23,244 nt of DNA from an uncultured bacterium (GCA_937873535.1 CALMYA010000049.1:1-23244), one strand, 5' to 3'; counted from the stretch's first letter, positions 6,840 through 13,945 are shown. The notes: generated by a model from the sequence alone, not told the origin. Translations and numbers: made by a program.

Positions 6840-7682
6840 ATGAAACGATACAATCCGACATCTCCATCACGACGAAACATGACCACGGTTACTTACCGAG
6901 GTGTGTTAACGGCAAGTAAGCCTCTGAAGGCACTCACAAAAGGTTTTCAGCGAGGTAACGGTCACAATAATACTGGTAGAATCACTACTCGCCACAAAGG
7001 TGGAGGTGTAAAGCGAGCATATCGTTTTGTTGACTTCGTTTACGATAAAAAAGAAATTCCTGCAAAAATTGTCACTATTGAATACGACCCGAACCGAACT
7101 GCATTTATTGCACTTGTTTCTTACGCTGATGGTGAAAAGCGATACATTGTCGTTCCTAAAACAGTAAAGCCAGGCGACGTCATTCTTACAGGTGAAAAAG
7201 CCGAAGTAAAAGCAGGTAACCGCCTTCCTCTCCGAAATATTCCAGTAGGAACATTTGTTTACAACGTTGAAATAAAACCTGCAGGCGGCGCTAAACTCGT
7301 TCGTTCAGCGGGTAACTTCGCAGAAGTTATTGCTCACGACGAAGGTTACGCTCAAATTAAACTCCCATCAACTGAAGTTCGAAAAGTTATCGACAGCGCA
7401 TGGGCAAGCATTGGTGAAGTTTCTAACGACGAAAACTGGCTTCAGCATGTCGGCAAAGCCGGAAAGAACCGACATCGCGGTATACGACCAACAGTTCGAG
7501 GTACAGCCATGAACCCAGTAGACCACCCACACGGAGGAGGCGAAGGACGACAGGGCCGAGGCCGACGACGAGCTATCTCTATTTACGGCAAGCCAACAGG
7601 CAAGGGTCAGAAGTCAAGAAAGCCAAAGAAATATTCAAACCGTCTCATTGTTTCTCGAAGACGAGTTGGCAAGAACCGATAA
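6840..7682 (+). CDS. rplB: ribosomal protein uL2
   Basis: uL2 is an essential 50S protein near the peptidyl transferase centre and an intersubunit bridge. It begins MKRYNPTSPSRRNMT and carries GRITTRHKGGGVKRAYR and, from residue 221, GTAMNPVDHPHGGGEG with the invariant His. It ends in KPTGKGQKSRKPKKYSN. Its length of 280 aa is normal. It is the last gene of the first ribosomal block: a terminator follows within 20 bases, whereas in most bacteria rpsS follows directly. Confidence 0.98.
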   Translation: MKRYNPTSPSRRNMTTVTYRGVLTASKPLKALTKGFQRGNGHNNTGRITTRHKGGGVKRAYRFVDFVYDKKEIPAKIVTIEYDPNRTAFIALVSYADGEKRYIVVPKTVKPGDVILTGEKAEVKAGNRLPLRNIPVGTFVYNVEIKPAGGAKLVRSAGNFAEVIAHDEGYAQIKLPSTEVRKVIDSAWASIGEVSNDENWLQHVGKAGKNRHRGIRPTVRGTAMNPVDHPHGGGEGRQGRGRRRAISIYGKPTGKGQKSRKPKKYSNRLIVSRRRVGKNR

Positions 7683-7700
7683 ATTTAGAAAAAGTAAGAA

Positions 7701-7728
7701 AAAAATCCCCGAAAGGGGATTTTTTTTG
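7701..7728. terminator. bidirectional terminator after rplB
   Basis: AAAAAATCCCC (7701-7711), loop GAAA, then GGGGATTTTTTTT. A GNRA-type tetraloop with T-runs on both strands makes it functional in both directions. It ends the tuf-rplB unit and could also back up the minus-strand gene. A further small palindrome, GTCTAT-tag-ATAGAC, is at 7729-7743. Confidence 0.9.
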
Positions 7729-7742
7729 TCTATTAGATAGAC

Positions 7743-7778
7743 TGATAAAAAGAAAAACAGCCTCCCGAAGGTGGCTGT
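7743..7778 (-). terminator. intrinsic terminator of the minus-strand 97-aa gene
   Basis: On the minus strand ACAGCC-A-CC, loop TTCG, GG-A-GGCTGT (7757-7778) is followed by TTTTCTTTTTATCA. The central mismatch is tolerated by the extra-stable TTCG loop. It lies 45 bases beyond the stop codon of the 7823-8116 gene. Confidence 0.85.
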
Positions 7779-7822
7779 CTGACTGTGTTGTTGGAAATTC
7801 TAGTCCTAGATTCCGTATTGAT

Positions 7823-8116
7823 TCACTCAATGACAATGTATGACCACCCGGCCATAGAGTCATCAAAGAAAACGACCGTAACTTCTGAAGTTATGTGGCC
7901 GTCATCCCCGATGCGCTTGGCACTATCGAAGACCATATTTCCAAGACCAGGATCCACGGTCGAAGGCGGGTCGATTGGTAGAGCAAAAACGTCCCAATGG
8001 AGATCAAGTTCTGAAAGCTTGCGATGGGCCAGTTGAATAGTATGCCGCATCAAATCGTTACTGTTTAGTTGTCTGAGGGCCAGTTTGAATTTTTCTTTAG
8101 CTTGAGATAGTAGCAT
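7823..8116 (-). CDS. hypothetical protein, 97 aa, inside the ribosomal cluster
   Basis: I do not recognise this protein. Residues 1-40 look helical and basic (LSQAKEKFKLALRQLNSND). Residues 41-97 look beta-rich and acidic (DVFALPIDPPSTVDPG, SEVTVVFFDDSMAGWSYIVI). There is no signal peptide or membrane segment. Evidence that it is real: its own terminator downstream, a start context ACTCACCATG that matches the C-rich pattern of the ribosomal genes, and a candidate promoter upstream (TATTAT on the minus strand at 8198-8203). It is convergent with rplB and divergent from rpsS, so it splits the S10 operon. Its function cannot be told from sequence. Confidence 0.65.
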   Translation of the reverse strand: MLLSQAKEKFKLALRQLNSNDLMRHTIQLAHRKLSELDLHWDVFALPIDPPSTVDPGLGNMVFDSAKRIGDDGHITSEVTVVFFDDSMAGWSYIVIE

Positions 8117-8320
8117 AGGTGAGTTCTATCCAAGATTGACCGGGGTTAAGGGTGGTCATTCAGGGATTTTAAGTAAGAAAAAGTAATAAACAACCTTATA
8201 ATAGGCCATATTCTGCTTATTCTGTCTTAAAATCCCCAAACGACGCTTTTCAAAGAACTGCCAATACCGTAACACAGGTAGCTTCTCTGTCAACCTAAAC
8301 GGCCCTAAATAACGGTGCAT
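8117..8320. other. divergent intergenic region with an 11-bp inverted repeat
   Basis: No gene is seen. GGGATTTTAAG (8163-8173) is matched by its exact reverse complement CTTAAAATCCC (8226-8236), with 52 AT-rich bases between. The enclosed segment contains the candidate minus-strand -10 TATTAT (8198-8203). The layout fits an operator pair or looping site controlling the minus-strand gene, or a remnant of an inserted element. Confidence 0.5.
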
Positions 8321-8348
8321 TTGACATCCATTTGTATTCTGCTAATAT
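8321..8348 (+). promoter_or_regulatory. rpsS promoter (sigma-70-like, extended -10)
   Basis: TTGACA (8321-8326), a 16-base spacer, TAATAT (8343-8348) with an upstream TGC. The flanking TCC after the -35 and GTCC after the -10 are the same as in the tuf promoter, and GTGCATT precedes both. This promoter restarts transcription after the break in the ribosomal cluster. Confidence 0.9.
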
Positions 8349-8457
8349 GTCCACACAAGCTCTTTCAGGGCTATTATTTTTCGCCCTGAACTGGTCTCGG
8401 CAAGCCGAGGATTAAGCCTGACATTCGCAGAGTTAGACGAGATTCTGCAACACAAAC
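8349..8457 (+). promoter_or_regulatory. structured 5' leader of rpsS
   Basis: The leader of about 100 bases contains TTCAGGGC (8364-8371) paired with GCCCTGAA (8383-8390), then CTCGG-caag-CCGAG (8396-8409), then GCAGA/TCTGC nearer the start codon. None is followed by a T-run. The arrangement of stacked hairpins directly upstream of a ribosomal operon suggests an autoregulatory leader. Confidence 0.55.
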
Positions 8458-8817
8458 ATGACACGATCACTTAAAAAAGGACCATTTGTTGAGCCTAAAC
8501 TATTGAAGAAAATAGAAGGCAAACGCCCTGTAGAAACAGGCGTTATTAAAACATGGTACCGACGAAGCCAGATCTCACCAGAAATGGTTGGTTTTACTTT
8601 TGGCGTCTACAATGGCAAGGTTCATGTAGAAGTTTTAGTTTCAGAAGAAATGGTCGGTCATCGCCTCGGTGAATTTTCAGCAACACGAAAGTTCGTTCGA
8701 CACGGAGGAAAGATGCAGAAAGACCTCGATACAGCTAAGAAGCAGGCTGAAATTGATGCAGCTAAGGCAGCCAAGGGTGCTGCAGAAGGAGCATCAAGCG
8801 CACCGGCTAAAAAATAA
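8458..8817 (+). CDS. rpsS: ribosomal protein uS19
   Basis: uS19 lies in the head of the 30S subunit next to uS13. The core is clear: MTRSLKKGPFVEPKLLKK at the N-terminus, then TWYRRSQISPEMVGFTFGVY and VGHRLGEFSATRKFVRHGGK. The protein is 119 aa, versus about 92 usually; residues from about 88 form an Ala/Lys-rich tail (AKKQAEIDAAKAAKGAAEGA) that is probably helical or disordered. The context is CACAAACATG, with no Shine-Dalgarno. It is the first gene after the re-initiating promoter. Confidence 0.98.
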   Translation: MTRSLKKGPFVEPKLLKKIEGKRPVETGVIKTWYRRSQISPEMVGFTFGVYNGKVHVEVLVSEEMVGHRLGEFSATRKFVRHGGKMQKDLDTAKKQAEIDAAKAAKGAAEGASSAPAKK

Positions 8818-8837
8818 TATATATATAAGCACTTACC

Positions 8838-9272
8838 ATGAAAGCCTACCTGCACAACTACAGACAATCTCCGCGTAAAGTCGCATTGGCCGCTGGCTTG
8901 GTTCGAGGTAAAACAGTAGCGCAGGCTCTTGTATCATTGCAGTTTGCAGGCAAGCGTGCTTCTTCTCCTGTAAGCAAGCTTATCGAAAGTGCTGCAGCTA
9001 ATGCTAAAAATTCAGGCATTTCAAACCCAGAAGCTCTTTTTGTAAAAGAAATTCGTGTCGATCAGGGCGTTACGCTTAAGCGAATTATGCCACGAGCTCA
9101 GGGTCGTGCTGCACGAATCAACAAGCGTTCAAGCCATATACTCGTCGTTCTCGGCGAAAAAATGGATGGAAAAGCTGGCAAAGCTGCAGACAGAAAAGCT
9201 GCGAAGGCGGCTAACGTTGCGCCTGCAAAGGCTACGAAGTCTGACAAAGCTGCGTCAAAATCTAAAAAATAA
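8838..9272 (+). CDS. rplV: ribosomal protein uL22
   Basis: uL22 reaches into the exit tunnel through a beta hairpin. The core shows YRQSPRKVALAAGLVRGKTV, PVSKLIESAAANAKN and the hairpin IMPRAQGRAARINKRSSHI. It is 144 aa, against about 110 in most bacteria; the excess is a C-terminal tail of roughly 35 residues made almost only of Ala, Lys, Asp and Ser. The context is CACTTACCATG. It follows rpsS by 20 bases. Confidence 0.97.
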   Translation: MKAYLHNYRQSPRKVALAAGLVRGKTVAQALVSLQFAGKRASSPVSKLIESAAANAKNSGISNPEALFVKEIRVDQGVTLKRIMPRAQGRAARINKRSSHILVVLGEKMDGKAGKAADRKAAKAANVAPAKATKSDKAASKSKK

Positions 9273-9298
9273 TTTCAATACAATACTAAATTACCAAC

Positions 9299-9973
9299 AT
9301 GTCACATACAGTTCACCCATACGCACATAGGCTCGGCATCATCAAAGACTGGAAGTCTAGATGGTTTGCTACAGATGCGAAATTCCGCAAGAACCTCAAG
9401 TGCGATATTCTTCTTCGAGAATTCCTCGCAGAAAAACTCCGTGGTATGTATCTTTCAGAAATTGAACTCGACCGAAGTGAAAAAGTTTTTCGAATAATCA
9501 TAAAAACATCACGCCCAGGTATCATTATTGGCAGAAGCGGCGAAGGCGCAACTAAACTTAAGAACGACATTGTCGAATTCATCAAAAATATTGGTGCTGA
9601 AACTAAGGCAGAAATTAAGCTCGATATCGAAGAAGTAAAAACTCCTGAAGCAAGTGCGGCTATTGTGGCTCAAATGATTGCTGAAGGTCTAGAGAAGCGA
9701 ATGCCGTTCCGACGAGTAATGAAAACTATGATAGACAAGGTTATGGCATGTCGCGATGTTAAAGGGGTTCGAATCTTCCTCACTGGCCGTTTGGGCGGAG
9801 CAGAAATGGCAAGACAAGAAGATTTGAAGAAAGGTCGAGTGCCATTGCAGACATTCCGAGCAGATATCGACTTCAAGCGATATGAAGCGCGTCTTCCGTA
9901 CGGCAATATCGGCATTAAAGTCTGGATTTACAAGGGCGATGTCTTCGCTAAAAACGCAACGCCCAAGGCGTAA
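9299..9973 (+). CDS. rpsC: ribosomal protein uS3
   Basis: uS3 forms part of the mRNA entry channel and has helicase-like activity in E. coli. It opens with HPYAHRLGIIKDWKSRWFA, has the KH domain with RPGIIIGRSGEGATKLK, and a C-terminal domain with RVPLQTFRADIDF and GNIGIKVWIYKGD. Its length of 224 aa is normal. The context is TTACCAACATG, with no Shine-Dalgarno. It sits between rplV and rplP as usual. Confidence 0.98.
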   Translation: MSHTVHPYAHRLGIIKDWKSRWFATDAKFRKNLKCDILLREFLAEKLRGMYLSEIELDRSEKVFRIIIKTSRPGIIIGRSGEGATKLKNDIVEFIKNIGAETKAEIKLDIEEVKTPEASAAIVAQMIAEGLEKRMPFRRVMKTMIDKVMACRDVKGVRIFLTGRLGGAEMARQEDLKKGRVPLQTFRADIDFKRYEARLPYGNIGIKVWIYKGDVFAKNATPKA

Positions 9974-10008
9974 AACAGACGTAAACATTTACCTAATAAA
10001 TTACTACC

Positions 10009-10431
10009 ATGTTATTCCCAAAGAAAGTAAAACACCGAAAATGGCAAAAGAATCGCCAGAACCTCAAAGGTATCGGTAATGAAACACGTGGCACTAAACT
10101 TTCTTTCGGTTCTTTTGGTCTTAAAGCTGTTTCTTACGAGCACATCACTTCTAACCAAATTGAATCTGCTCGAAAGGTAATTTCACGCTCAGTTGGTAAA
10201 ACTGGTCGAATATGGATCCGCATCTTCCCCGACAGGCCATGGACGCAGAAAGCTGCCGAAGTACCGATGGGTAAGGGTAAGGGTGAACCTCAGGGCTTTT
10301 GCTTCGAGGTGCGACCTGGTCGAGTGCTCTTCGAGGTCGACGGCATTCCTGAACTTGCGGCAAAAGAAGCGCTTCGAAAGGCGGGAACAAAGCTTCCTAT
10401 GAAAACAAAAGTAATAGCACGAATGCATTAA
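10009..10431 (+). CDS. rplP: ribosomal protein uL16
   Basis: uL16 binds near the A site and the elbow of A-site tRNA and is a late-assembly 50S protein. It shows MLFPKKVKHRKWQKNR at the start, SFGSFGLKAVSYEHITSNQI, RIWIRIFPDRPWTQKAAEVP, GKGKGEPQGFCFEVRPGRVL and a final KLPMKTKVI. The length of 140 aa is standard. The context is ACTACCATG. rpmC begins four bases after its stop codon. Confidence 0.98.
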   Translation: MLFPKKVKHRKWQKNRQNLKGIGNETRGTKLSFGSFGLKAVSYEHITSNQIESARKVISRSVGKTGRIWIRIFPDRPWTQKAAEVPMGKGKGEPQGFCFEVRPGRVLFEVDGIPELAAKEALRKAGTKLPMKTKVIARMH

Positions 10432-10435
10432 TTTT

Positions 10436-10705
10436 ATGTCAGAAATCACTAAAGGAAAAAATTCAAAGGAACTCATTAAGCTTCTCCTCGAAAAGAGGAA
10501 CGCTCTTCAGGCATTTCGCCTCGGCAACTCTGGTTCAAAAACTAAGAATGTTAAAGAAGGGAAGGGTATCCGAAAAGATATTGCCCGAATAATGACAGAA
10601 CTTACGGTTTTACAGCGAGCAACTGATGCTGCGGCACCTGCAAAGGCCCCGAAGATGCACGTAAAGCCAGTTCGAGCTCAGAAGTTTTCAAGAAAGACAA
10701 AATAA
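10436..10705 (+). CDS. rpmC: ribosomal protein uL29
   Basis: uL29 is a small helical protein at the tunnel exit next to uL23. The core is two helices around KNSKELIKLLLEKRNALQAF and KGIRKDIARIMTELTVLQRA; the ELRNELF-type signature is present in a derived form. The length of 89 aa exceeds the usual 65 or so through a Pro/Ala/Lys-rich tail of about 25 residues. The start lies four bases after the rplP stop, in the context ATTTTATG, so translational coupling is likely. Confidence 0.93.
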   Translation: MSEITKGKNSKELIKLLLEKRNALQAFRLGNSGSKTKNVKEGKGIRKDIARIMTELTVLQRATDAAAPAKAPKMHVKPVRAQKFSRKTK

Positions 10706-10714
10706 AAAATCATT

Positions 10715-11011
10715 ATGTTTAAAAAAGCAACAAAAACTAAAGAGGCTGTAGAGACAACGAAAGTGTCAAAAGGTCGTGAACTCACCGGTAAGGTGGTTTC
10801 AGACAAAATGACAGACACAGTTGTTGTTTTGGTAGAGCGATTCGTGAAGGTGCCTAAGTACCAGAAGTATGTTACCCGAACAAAGAAGTACAAGGCGCAT
10901 AACCCTGGTAACACCAAGAAAATTGGCGATAAGGTCACCATTCAAGAGTGCGCACCTATTTCTAAAGACAAGCATTTTAAAGTAGTAGAAACAGCCGCAA
11001 CTAACGCATAA
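10715..11011 (+). CDS. rpsQ: ribosomal protein uS17
   Basis: uS17 is a primary 16S rRNA binder with an OB fold. The core begins near residue 22 (RELTGKVVSDKMTDTVVVLV) and continues with ERFVKVPKYQKYVTRTKKYK, AHNPGNTKKIGDKVTIQE and PISKDKHFKVVE. It has a basic N-terminal extension of about 15 residues; total 98 aa. It starts nine bases after rpmC with context ATCATTATG. Confidence 0.97.
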   Translation: MFKKATKTKEAVETTKVSKGRELTGKVVSDKMTDTVVVLVERFVKVPKYQKYVTRTKKYKAHNPGNTKKIGDKVTIQECAPISKDKHFKVVETAATNA

Positions 11012-11030
11012 CGCATTTAAATTAACCACC

Positions 11031-11402
11031 ATGATTCAACCACGATCAATAGTAGCAATAGCTGACAACTCCGGAGCGACCATCGGCCGTATCTTCAAGG
11101 TGCTCGGCAGCTCAAAAAAGCGATACGCTGAACTTGGCGACATCGTGGTTCTTTCGGTGCAGAAGGCGCAGCCGCGAAAGAGCGTAAAGAAGAAAGACGT
11201 TCTTCAGGGTGTGGTTGTGCGTCAGCGAAAGGCATATCGAAGAAAAGACGGTTCATACGTGCGTTTCGATGAGAACGCAGTCGTCATCCTTGAAAAAGGA
11301 AAGATGGAGCCGCTTGCAGGTCGAATCTTCGGGCCAATTCCTAGAGAAATTCAGGAAAAGGGTTACCAGAAAATCGCGTCGCTTGCGCCAGAAATCGTAT
11401 AA
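11031..11402 (+). CDS. rplN: ribosomal protein uL14
   Basis: uL14 forms intersubunit bridges and is the binding site of the silencing factor RsfS. The family pattern is complete: MIQPRSIVAIADNSGA, GDIVVLSVQKAQPRKSVKKK, VVVRQRKAYRRKDGSYVRFD, ENAVVILEKGKMEPLAGRIF and GPIPREIQEKGYQKIASLAP. The length of 123 aa is standard. The context is TTAACCACCATG, one of the clearest examples of the C-rich start environment. Confidence 0.98.
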   Translation: MIQPRSIVAIADNSGATIGRIFKVLGSSKKRYAELGDIVVLSVQKAQPRKSVKKKDVLQGVVVRQRKAYRRKDGSYVRFDENAVVILEKGKMEPLAGRIFGPIPREIQEKGYQKIASLAPEIV

Positions 11403-11433
11403 CGCACCGCATAAATAGAATTTAAATACCAAC

Positions 11434-11751
11434 ATGAAAATCAAGAAAGGAGACAATGTACTAGTAATAGCAGGAAAAGACAAAGGCAAGAGTGCCAAGG
11501 TTCTTAAGGCTATTCCTAAAAAAGAGCAGGTCATTGTCGAGGGTCTCAATATGCGAAAGAAGCACCAGAAGTCGCGACAGAAAGATAAGAAAGGTCAGGT
11601 TATCGAATTCGCGATGCCAATACACGTTTCAAACGTTATGCTTTCTGTAGACGGCAAGCGCGTGCGAAAAGCTAAGGCGAGCGCGGTTGTTGCCGAGAAG
11701 AAGCCTGTAGCAAAAAAGGCATCTGCTGCTAAATCTGAAAAGAAGAATTAA
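11434..11751 (+). CDS. rplX: ribosomal protein uL24
   Basis: uL24 initiates 50S assembly and has a KOW motif, seen here as KIKKGDNVLVIAGKDKGKSA. The following NMRKKHQKSRQKDKKGQVIE and the MPIHVSNVMLSV segment are typical. The length is 105 aa, with a Lys/Ala/Val-rich tail from about residue 85. The context is AATACCAACATG. It is followed by rplE after seven bases. Confidence 0.97.
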   Translation: MKIKKGDNVLVIAGKDKGKSAKVLKAIPKKEQVIVEGLNMRKKHQKSRQKDKKGQVIEFAMPIHVSNVMLSVDGKRVRKAKASAVVAEKKPVAKKASAAKSEKKN

Positions 11752-11758
11752 TACCATC

Positions 11759-12355
11759 ATGAAACACTCCACTGTAAAAGAAAATGCGCAGAAACTCTTC
11801 GAGACAATGAAGGGCAAGTTTGGCTACACAAACATCATGCAGGCGCCTCGCGTTGTTAAGGTTACTCTTTCTTCAACCACAGGTTCAATTAAAGACCCTA
11901 AGAAGAAGGCGCTTATCGGCGACCGTATCAACAAAATTGCTGGCCAGAAGGCTTCGGTTAAGTCTGCAAAGAAGTCTGTGGCGTCGTTTAAGGTTCGCCA
12001 GGGCGACCCAGTAGGCTGGCAGGTAACGCTTCGCGGTGAGCGCATGTGGAGCTTTGTTGAGAAGCTCGTGAACGTGGCATTGCCTCGAACACGCGACTTC
12101 CGCGGTATAGAAGCAAAGTCTATTGACGCTATGGGCAACTATACTCTCGGCATTAAAGAACATACGGTCTTCCCTGAAACATCAGATGAAGATATTAAAG
12201 ATGTGTTCGGTTTTGCCGTAAACATAGTGACTACAGCAAAGACAAAAGAAGAGGCGCGCGACCTTCTCGAGCACCTCGGTTTCCTGTTCCGGAAGGTCGA
12301 TCCGAACGCAATGGTCGAGAAGGCGCCATCGAAGGCGGCGAAAAAGAAGCATTAA
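11759..12355 (+). CDS. rplE: ribosomal protein uL5
   Basis: uL5 binds 5S rRNA in the central protuberance. The protein shows GYTNIMQAPRVVKVTLSSTT, the RQGDPVGWQVTLRGERMW segment, LPRTRDFRGIEAKSIDAMGN and YTLGIKEHTVFPE. The length is 198 aa, longer than the usual 180 through a short basic tail (EKAPSKAAKKKH). The context is ATACCATCATG. The next gene, rpsZ, follows after a gap of 62 bases that may hold an internal promoter. Confidence 0.97.
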   Translation: MKHSTVKENAQKLFETMKGKFGYTNIMQAPRVVKVTLSSTTGSIKDPKKKALIGDRINKIAGQKASVKSAKKSVASFKVRQGDPVGWQVTLRGERMWSFVEKLVNVALPRTRDFRGIEAKSIDAMGNYTLGIKEHTVFPETSDEDIKDVFGFAVNIVTTAKTKEEARDLLEHLGFLFRKVDPNAMVEKAPSKAAKKKH

Positions 12356-12359
12356 TTAA

Positions 12360-12388
12360 TTGACATCGGGGGCTCTGATGCGTAAAGT
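12360..12388 (+). promoter_or_regulatory. possible internal promoter upstream of rpsZ
   Basis: TTGACA (12360-12365), a 17-base spacer, then TAAAGT (12383-12388). The -35 side reads TTGACATC as in the tuf and rpsS promoters, but the -10 is weak and lacks the TG. It lies in one of the few non-coding gaps of the second ribosomal block. Confidence 0.4.
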
Positions 12389-12417
12389 ATCAAAGCATTC
12401 GATAGCAAACCACTTAT

Positions 12418-12603
12418 ATGGCAAAAACATCAACAGTAGCAAGGTCAAAAAAGAAGCCGAAGTTCTCATCTAGAATAGTGAGACGCTGTTTCCGATGCGG
12501 CCGTAAGAGGGCTTATATGCGCGATTTCGACATGTGCCGTATCTGTTTCCGAGAAGCGGCAAATGAGGGTCTTATTCCTGGAATTAAAAAAGCATCATGG
12601 TAG
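12418..12603 (+). CDS. rpsZ: ribosomal protein uS14, zinc type
   Basis: This is the short zinc-binding form of uS14 in the 30S head. The four ligands are Cys24, Cys27, Cys40 and Cys43 (CFRC and CRIC), and the C-terminus GLIPGIKKASW is typical. The length of 61 aa matches the C+ form. The context is CCACTTATATG. The last seven bases overlap the start of rpsH (ATGGTAG), so the two are likely translationally coupled. Confidence 0.98.
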   Translation: MAKTSTVARSKKKPKFSSRIVRRCFRCGRKRAYMRDFDMCRICFREAANEGLIPGIKKASW

Positions 12604-12989
12604 ACGTAACTGCAGAACTCATAAATAACATCAAGGTCTCCAACCTCGCCAAAAAGGCGACGGTCACCTTCCCGTATTCAAAAATGCGAGAAGCATTGCT
12701 TACTGTCCTCGAAAAAGAAGGCTTCATTAAGTCATTCGCAAAAAAAGGAAAGAAGGTCATCAAAACTATCGACGTCGAGCTTGCCTACGAAGAAGATGGC
12801 AAGCCACGAATTCAGGGCGTTCAGCTTATTTCAAAGTATTCTCGAAGGCTTTACTATAAGTCAAAAGATGTTCACTCTGTGCGAAGCGGATACGGTGCTC
12901 TCATCCTGACAACACCTAAAGGAATTCTGACAGACAGACAGGCGCGTAAAGAAAAGGTCGGCGGCGAGGCACTCTTCAAAATCTGGTAA
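12597..12989 (+). CDS. rpsH: ribosomal protein uS8
   Basis: uS8 binds the central domain of 16S rRNA and in E. coli represses the spc operon. Visible features: TVTFPYSKMREALLTVLEKE, GFIKSFAKKGKKVIKT, the segment PRIQGVQLISKYSRRLYYKS and the C-terminal GALILTTPKGILTDRQARKE with EALFKIW. The length of 130 aa is standard. Its ATG overlaps the rpsZ stop region. Confidence 0.97.
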   Translation: MVDVTAELINNIKVSNLAKKATVTFPYSKMREALLTVLEKEGFIKSFAKKGKKVIKTIDVELAYEEDGKPRIQGVQLISKYSRRLYYKSKDVHSVRSGYGALILTTPKGILTDRQARKEKVGGEALFKIW

Positions 12990-13026
12990 CAGATACGAAG
13001 GTAATACACAATATATATACACCACC

Positions 13027-13560
13027 ATGTCACGAGTAGGAAAACAAATTTTACAAATACCGGCGAAAACAGAAGTTAAACTTGCTGACGGTGTTCTTTC
13101 AGTAAAAGGCCCTAAGGGCGAACTTAAGAAGGCGTTCAAGTCTGTTGTCGAAATTAAAATAGAAAACGACACTGTCACTCTTCACCCTCAGAAGAAAGAT
13201 CTTGCCACATCGGCGCTTTGGGGCACATACGCATCTCATATTAAAAACATGATCAACGGTGTGAACAACGGCTACGTCGTTAAGCTCATCCTCGACGGTA
13301 TCGGGTTCAAGGCTGAAGTTGTCGGTACATCACTTAACATGGCGCTCGGCTTCTCCCATCCTGTAAAGAAAGAAATTCCTGCAGGTGTTACTGTAGCTTC
13401 AGAAAAAGGCACGCTTACAATAAGCGGCGCTGACAAAGAAGCTGTAACACAGTTCGCGGCGCAGGTTCGAGCGTTGAAGAAGCCAGAGCCATATAAAGGA
13501 AAGGGTTTCCGATATGACGATGAAATCATTAAGCGAAAGCAGGGTAAGAAAGCAGCATAA
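13027..13560 (+). CDS. rplF: ribosomal protein uL6
   Basis: uL6 lies near the sarcin-ricin loop and the factor-binding site. The two repeated domains are visible, with MSRVGKQILQIPAKTEVKL and VKGPKGELKKAF in the first and FSHPVKKEIPAGVTV in the second. The C-terminal signature KKPEPYKGKGFRYDDE is intact. The length of 177 aa is standard. The context is TACACCACCATG. Confidence 0.98.
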   Translation: MSRVGKQILQIPAKTEVKLADGVLSVKGPKGELKKAFKSVVEIKIENDTVTLHPQKKDLATSALWGTYASHIKNMINGVNNGYVVKLILDGIGFKAEVVGTSLNMALGFSHPVKKEIPAGVTVASEKGTLTISGADKEAVTQFAAQVRALKKPEPYKGKGFRYDDEIIKRKQGKKAA

Positions 13561-13582
13561 AGCGTACGCGTAAAAAAACACC

Positions 13583-13927
13583 ATGAAGCAAATAATACTT
13601 ACAACTCAAAGAGACCGACGACGAAAGCGAATCCGCGCGAAAATTTCGGGTACTATTGAACGACCTCGTCTCTCTATATATAAGTCGAACACTTCAATGT
13701 ATGCTCAGCTTATCGATGACGATAAGGGTGTAACTTTGGTTTCAGCTTCAACTAAGGGAATGAAAGGTAACAAAACAAAAAACGCCAACGCCGTGGGCGC
13801 CGAAGTTGCAAAGCTTGCAAAGGCAAAAGGTATTGCTAAGGTTGTATTCGACCGAGGAGGCTTCATTTATACAGGTCGAGTGAAGGCTCTTGCCGAAGGC
13901 GCACGAGAAGGAGGCTTAGAATTTTAA
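13583..13927 (+). CDS. rplR: ribosomal protein uL18
   Basis: uL18 binds 5S rRNA with uL5. The N-terminus is very basic (TQRDRRRKRIRAKISGTIER), followed by PRLSIYKSNTSMYAQLIDDD and the C-terminal VVFDRGGFIYTGRVKALAEG with AREGGLEF. The length of 114 aa is standard. Arginines are mostly CGA. The context is AAACACCATG. Confidence 0.98.
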   Translation: MKQIILTTQRDRRRKRIRAKISGTIERPRLSIYKSNTSMYAQLIDDDKGVTLVSASTKGMKGNKTKNANAVGAEVAKLAKAKGIAKVVFDRGGFIYTGRVKALAEGAREGGLEF

Positions 13928-13945
13928 TAATACATTTTTATCACC

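Noticed and set aside
7785..8036. 83-codon plus-strand frame opposite the 97-aa gene
   Set aside because: The minus-strand gene has its own terminator and start context; the plus frame has neither.
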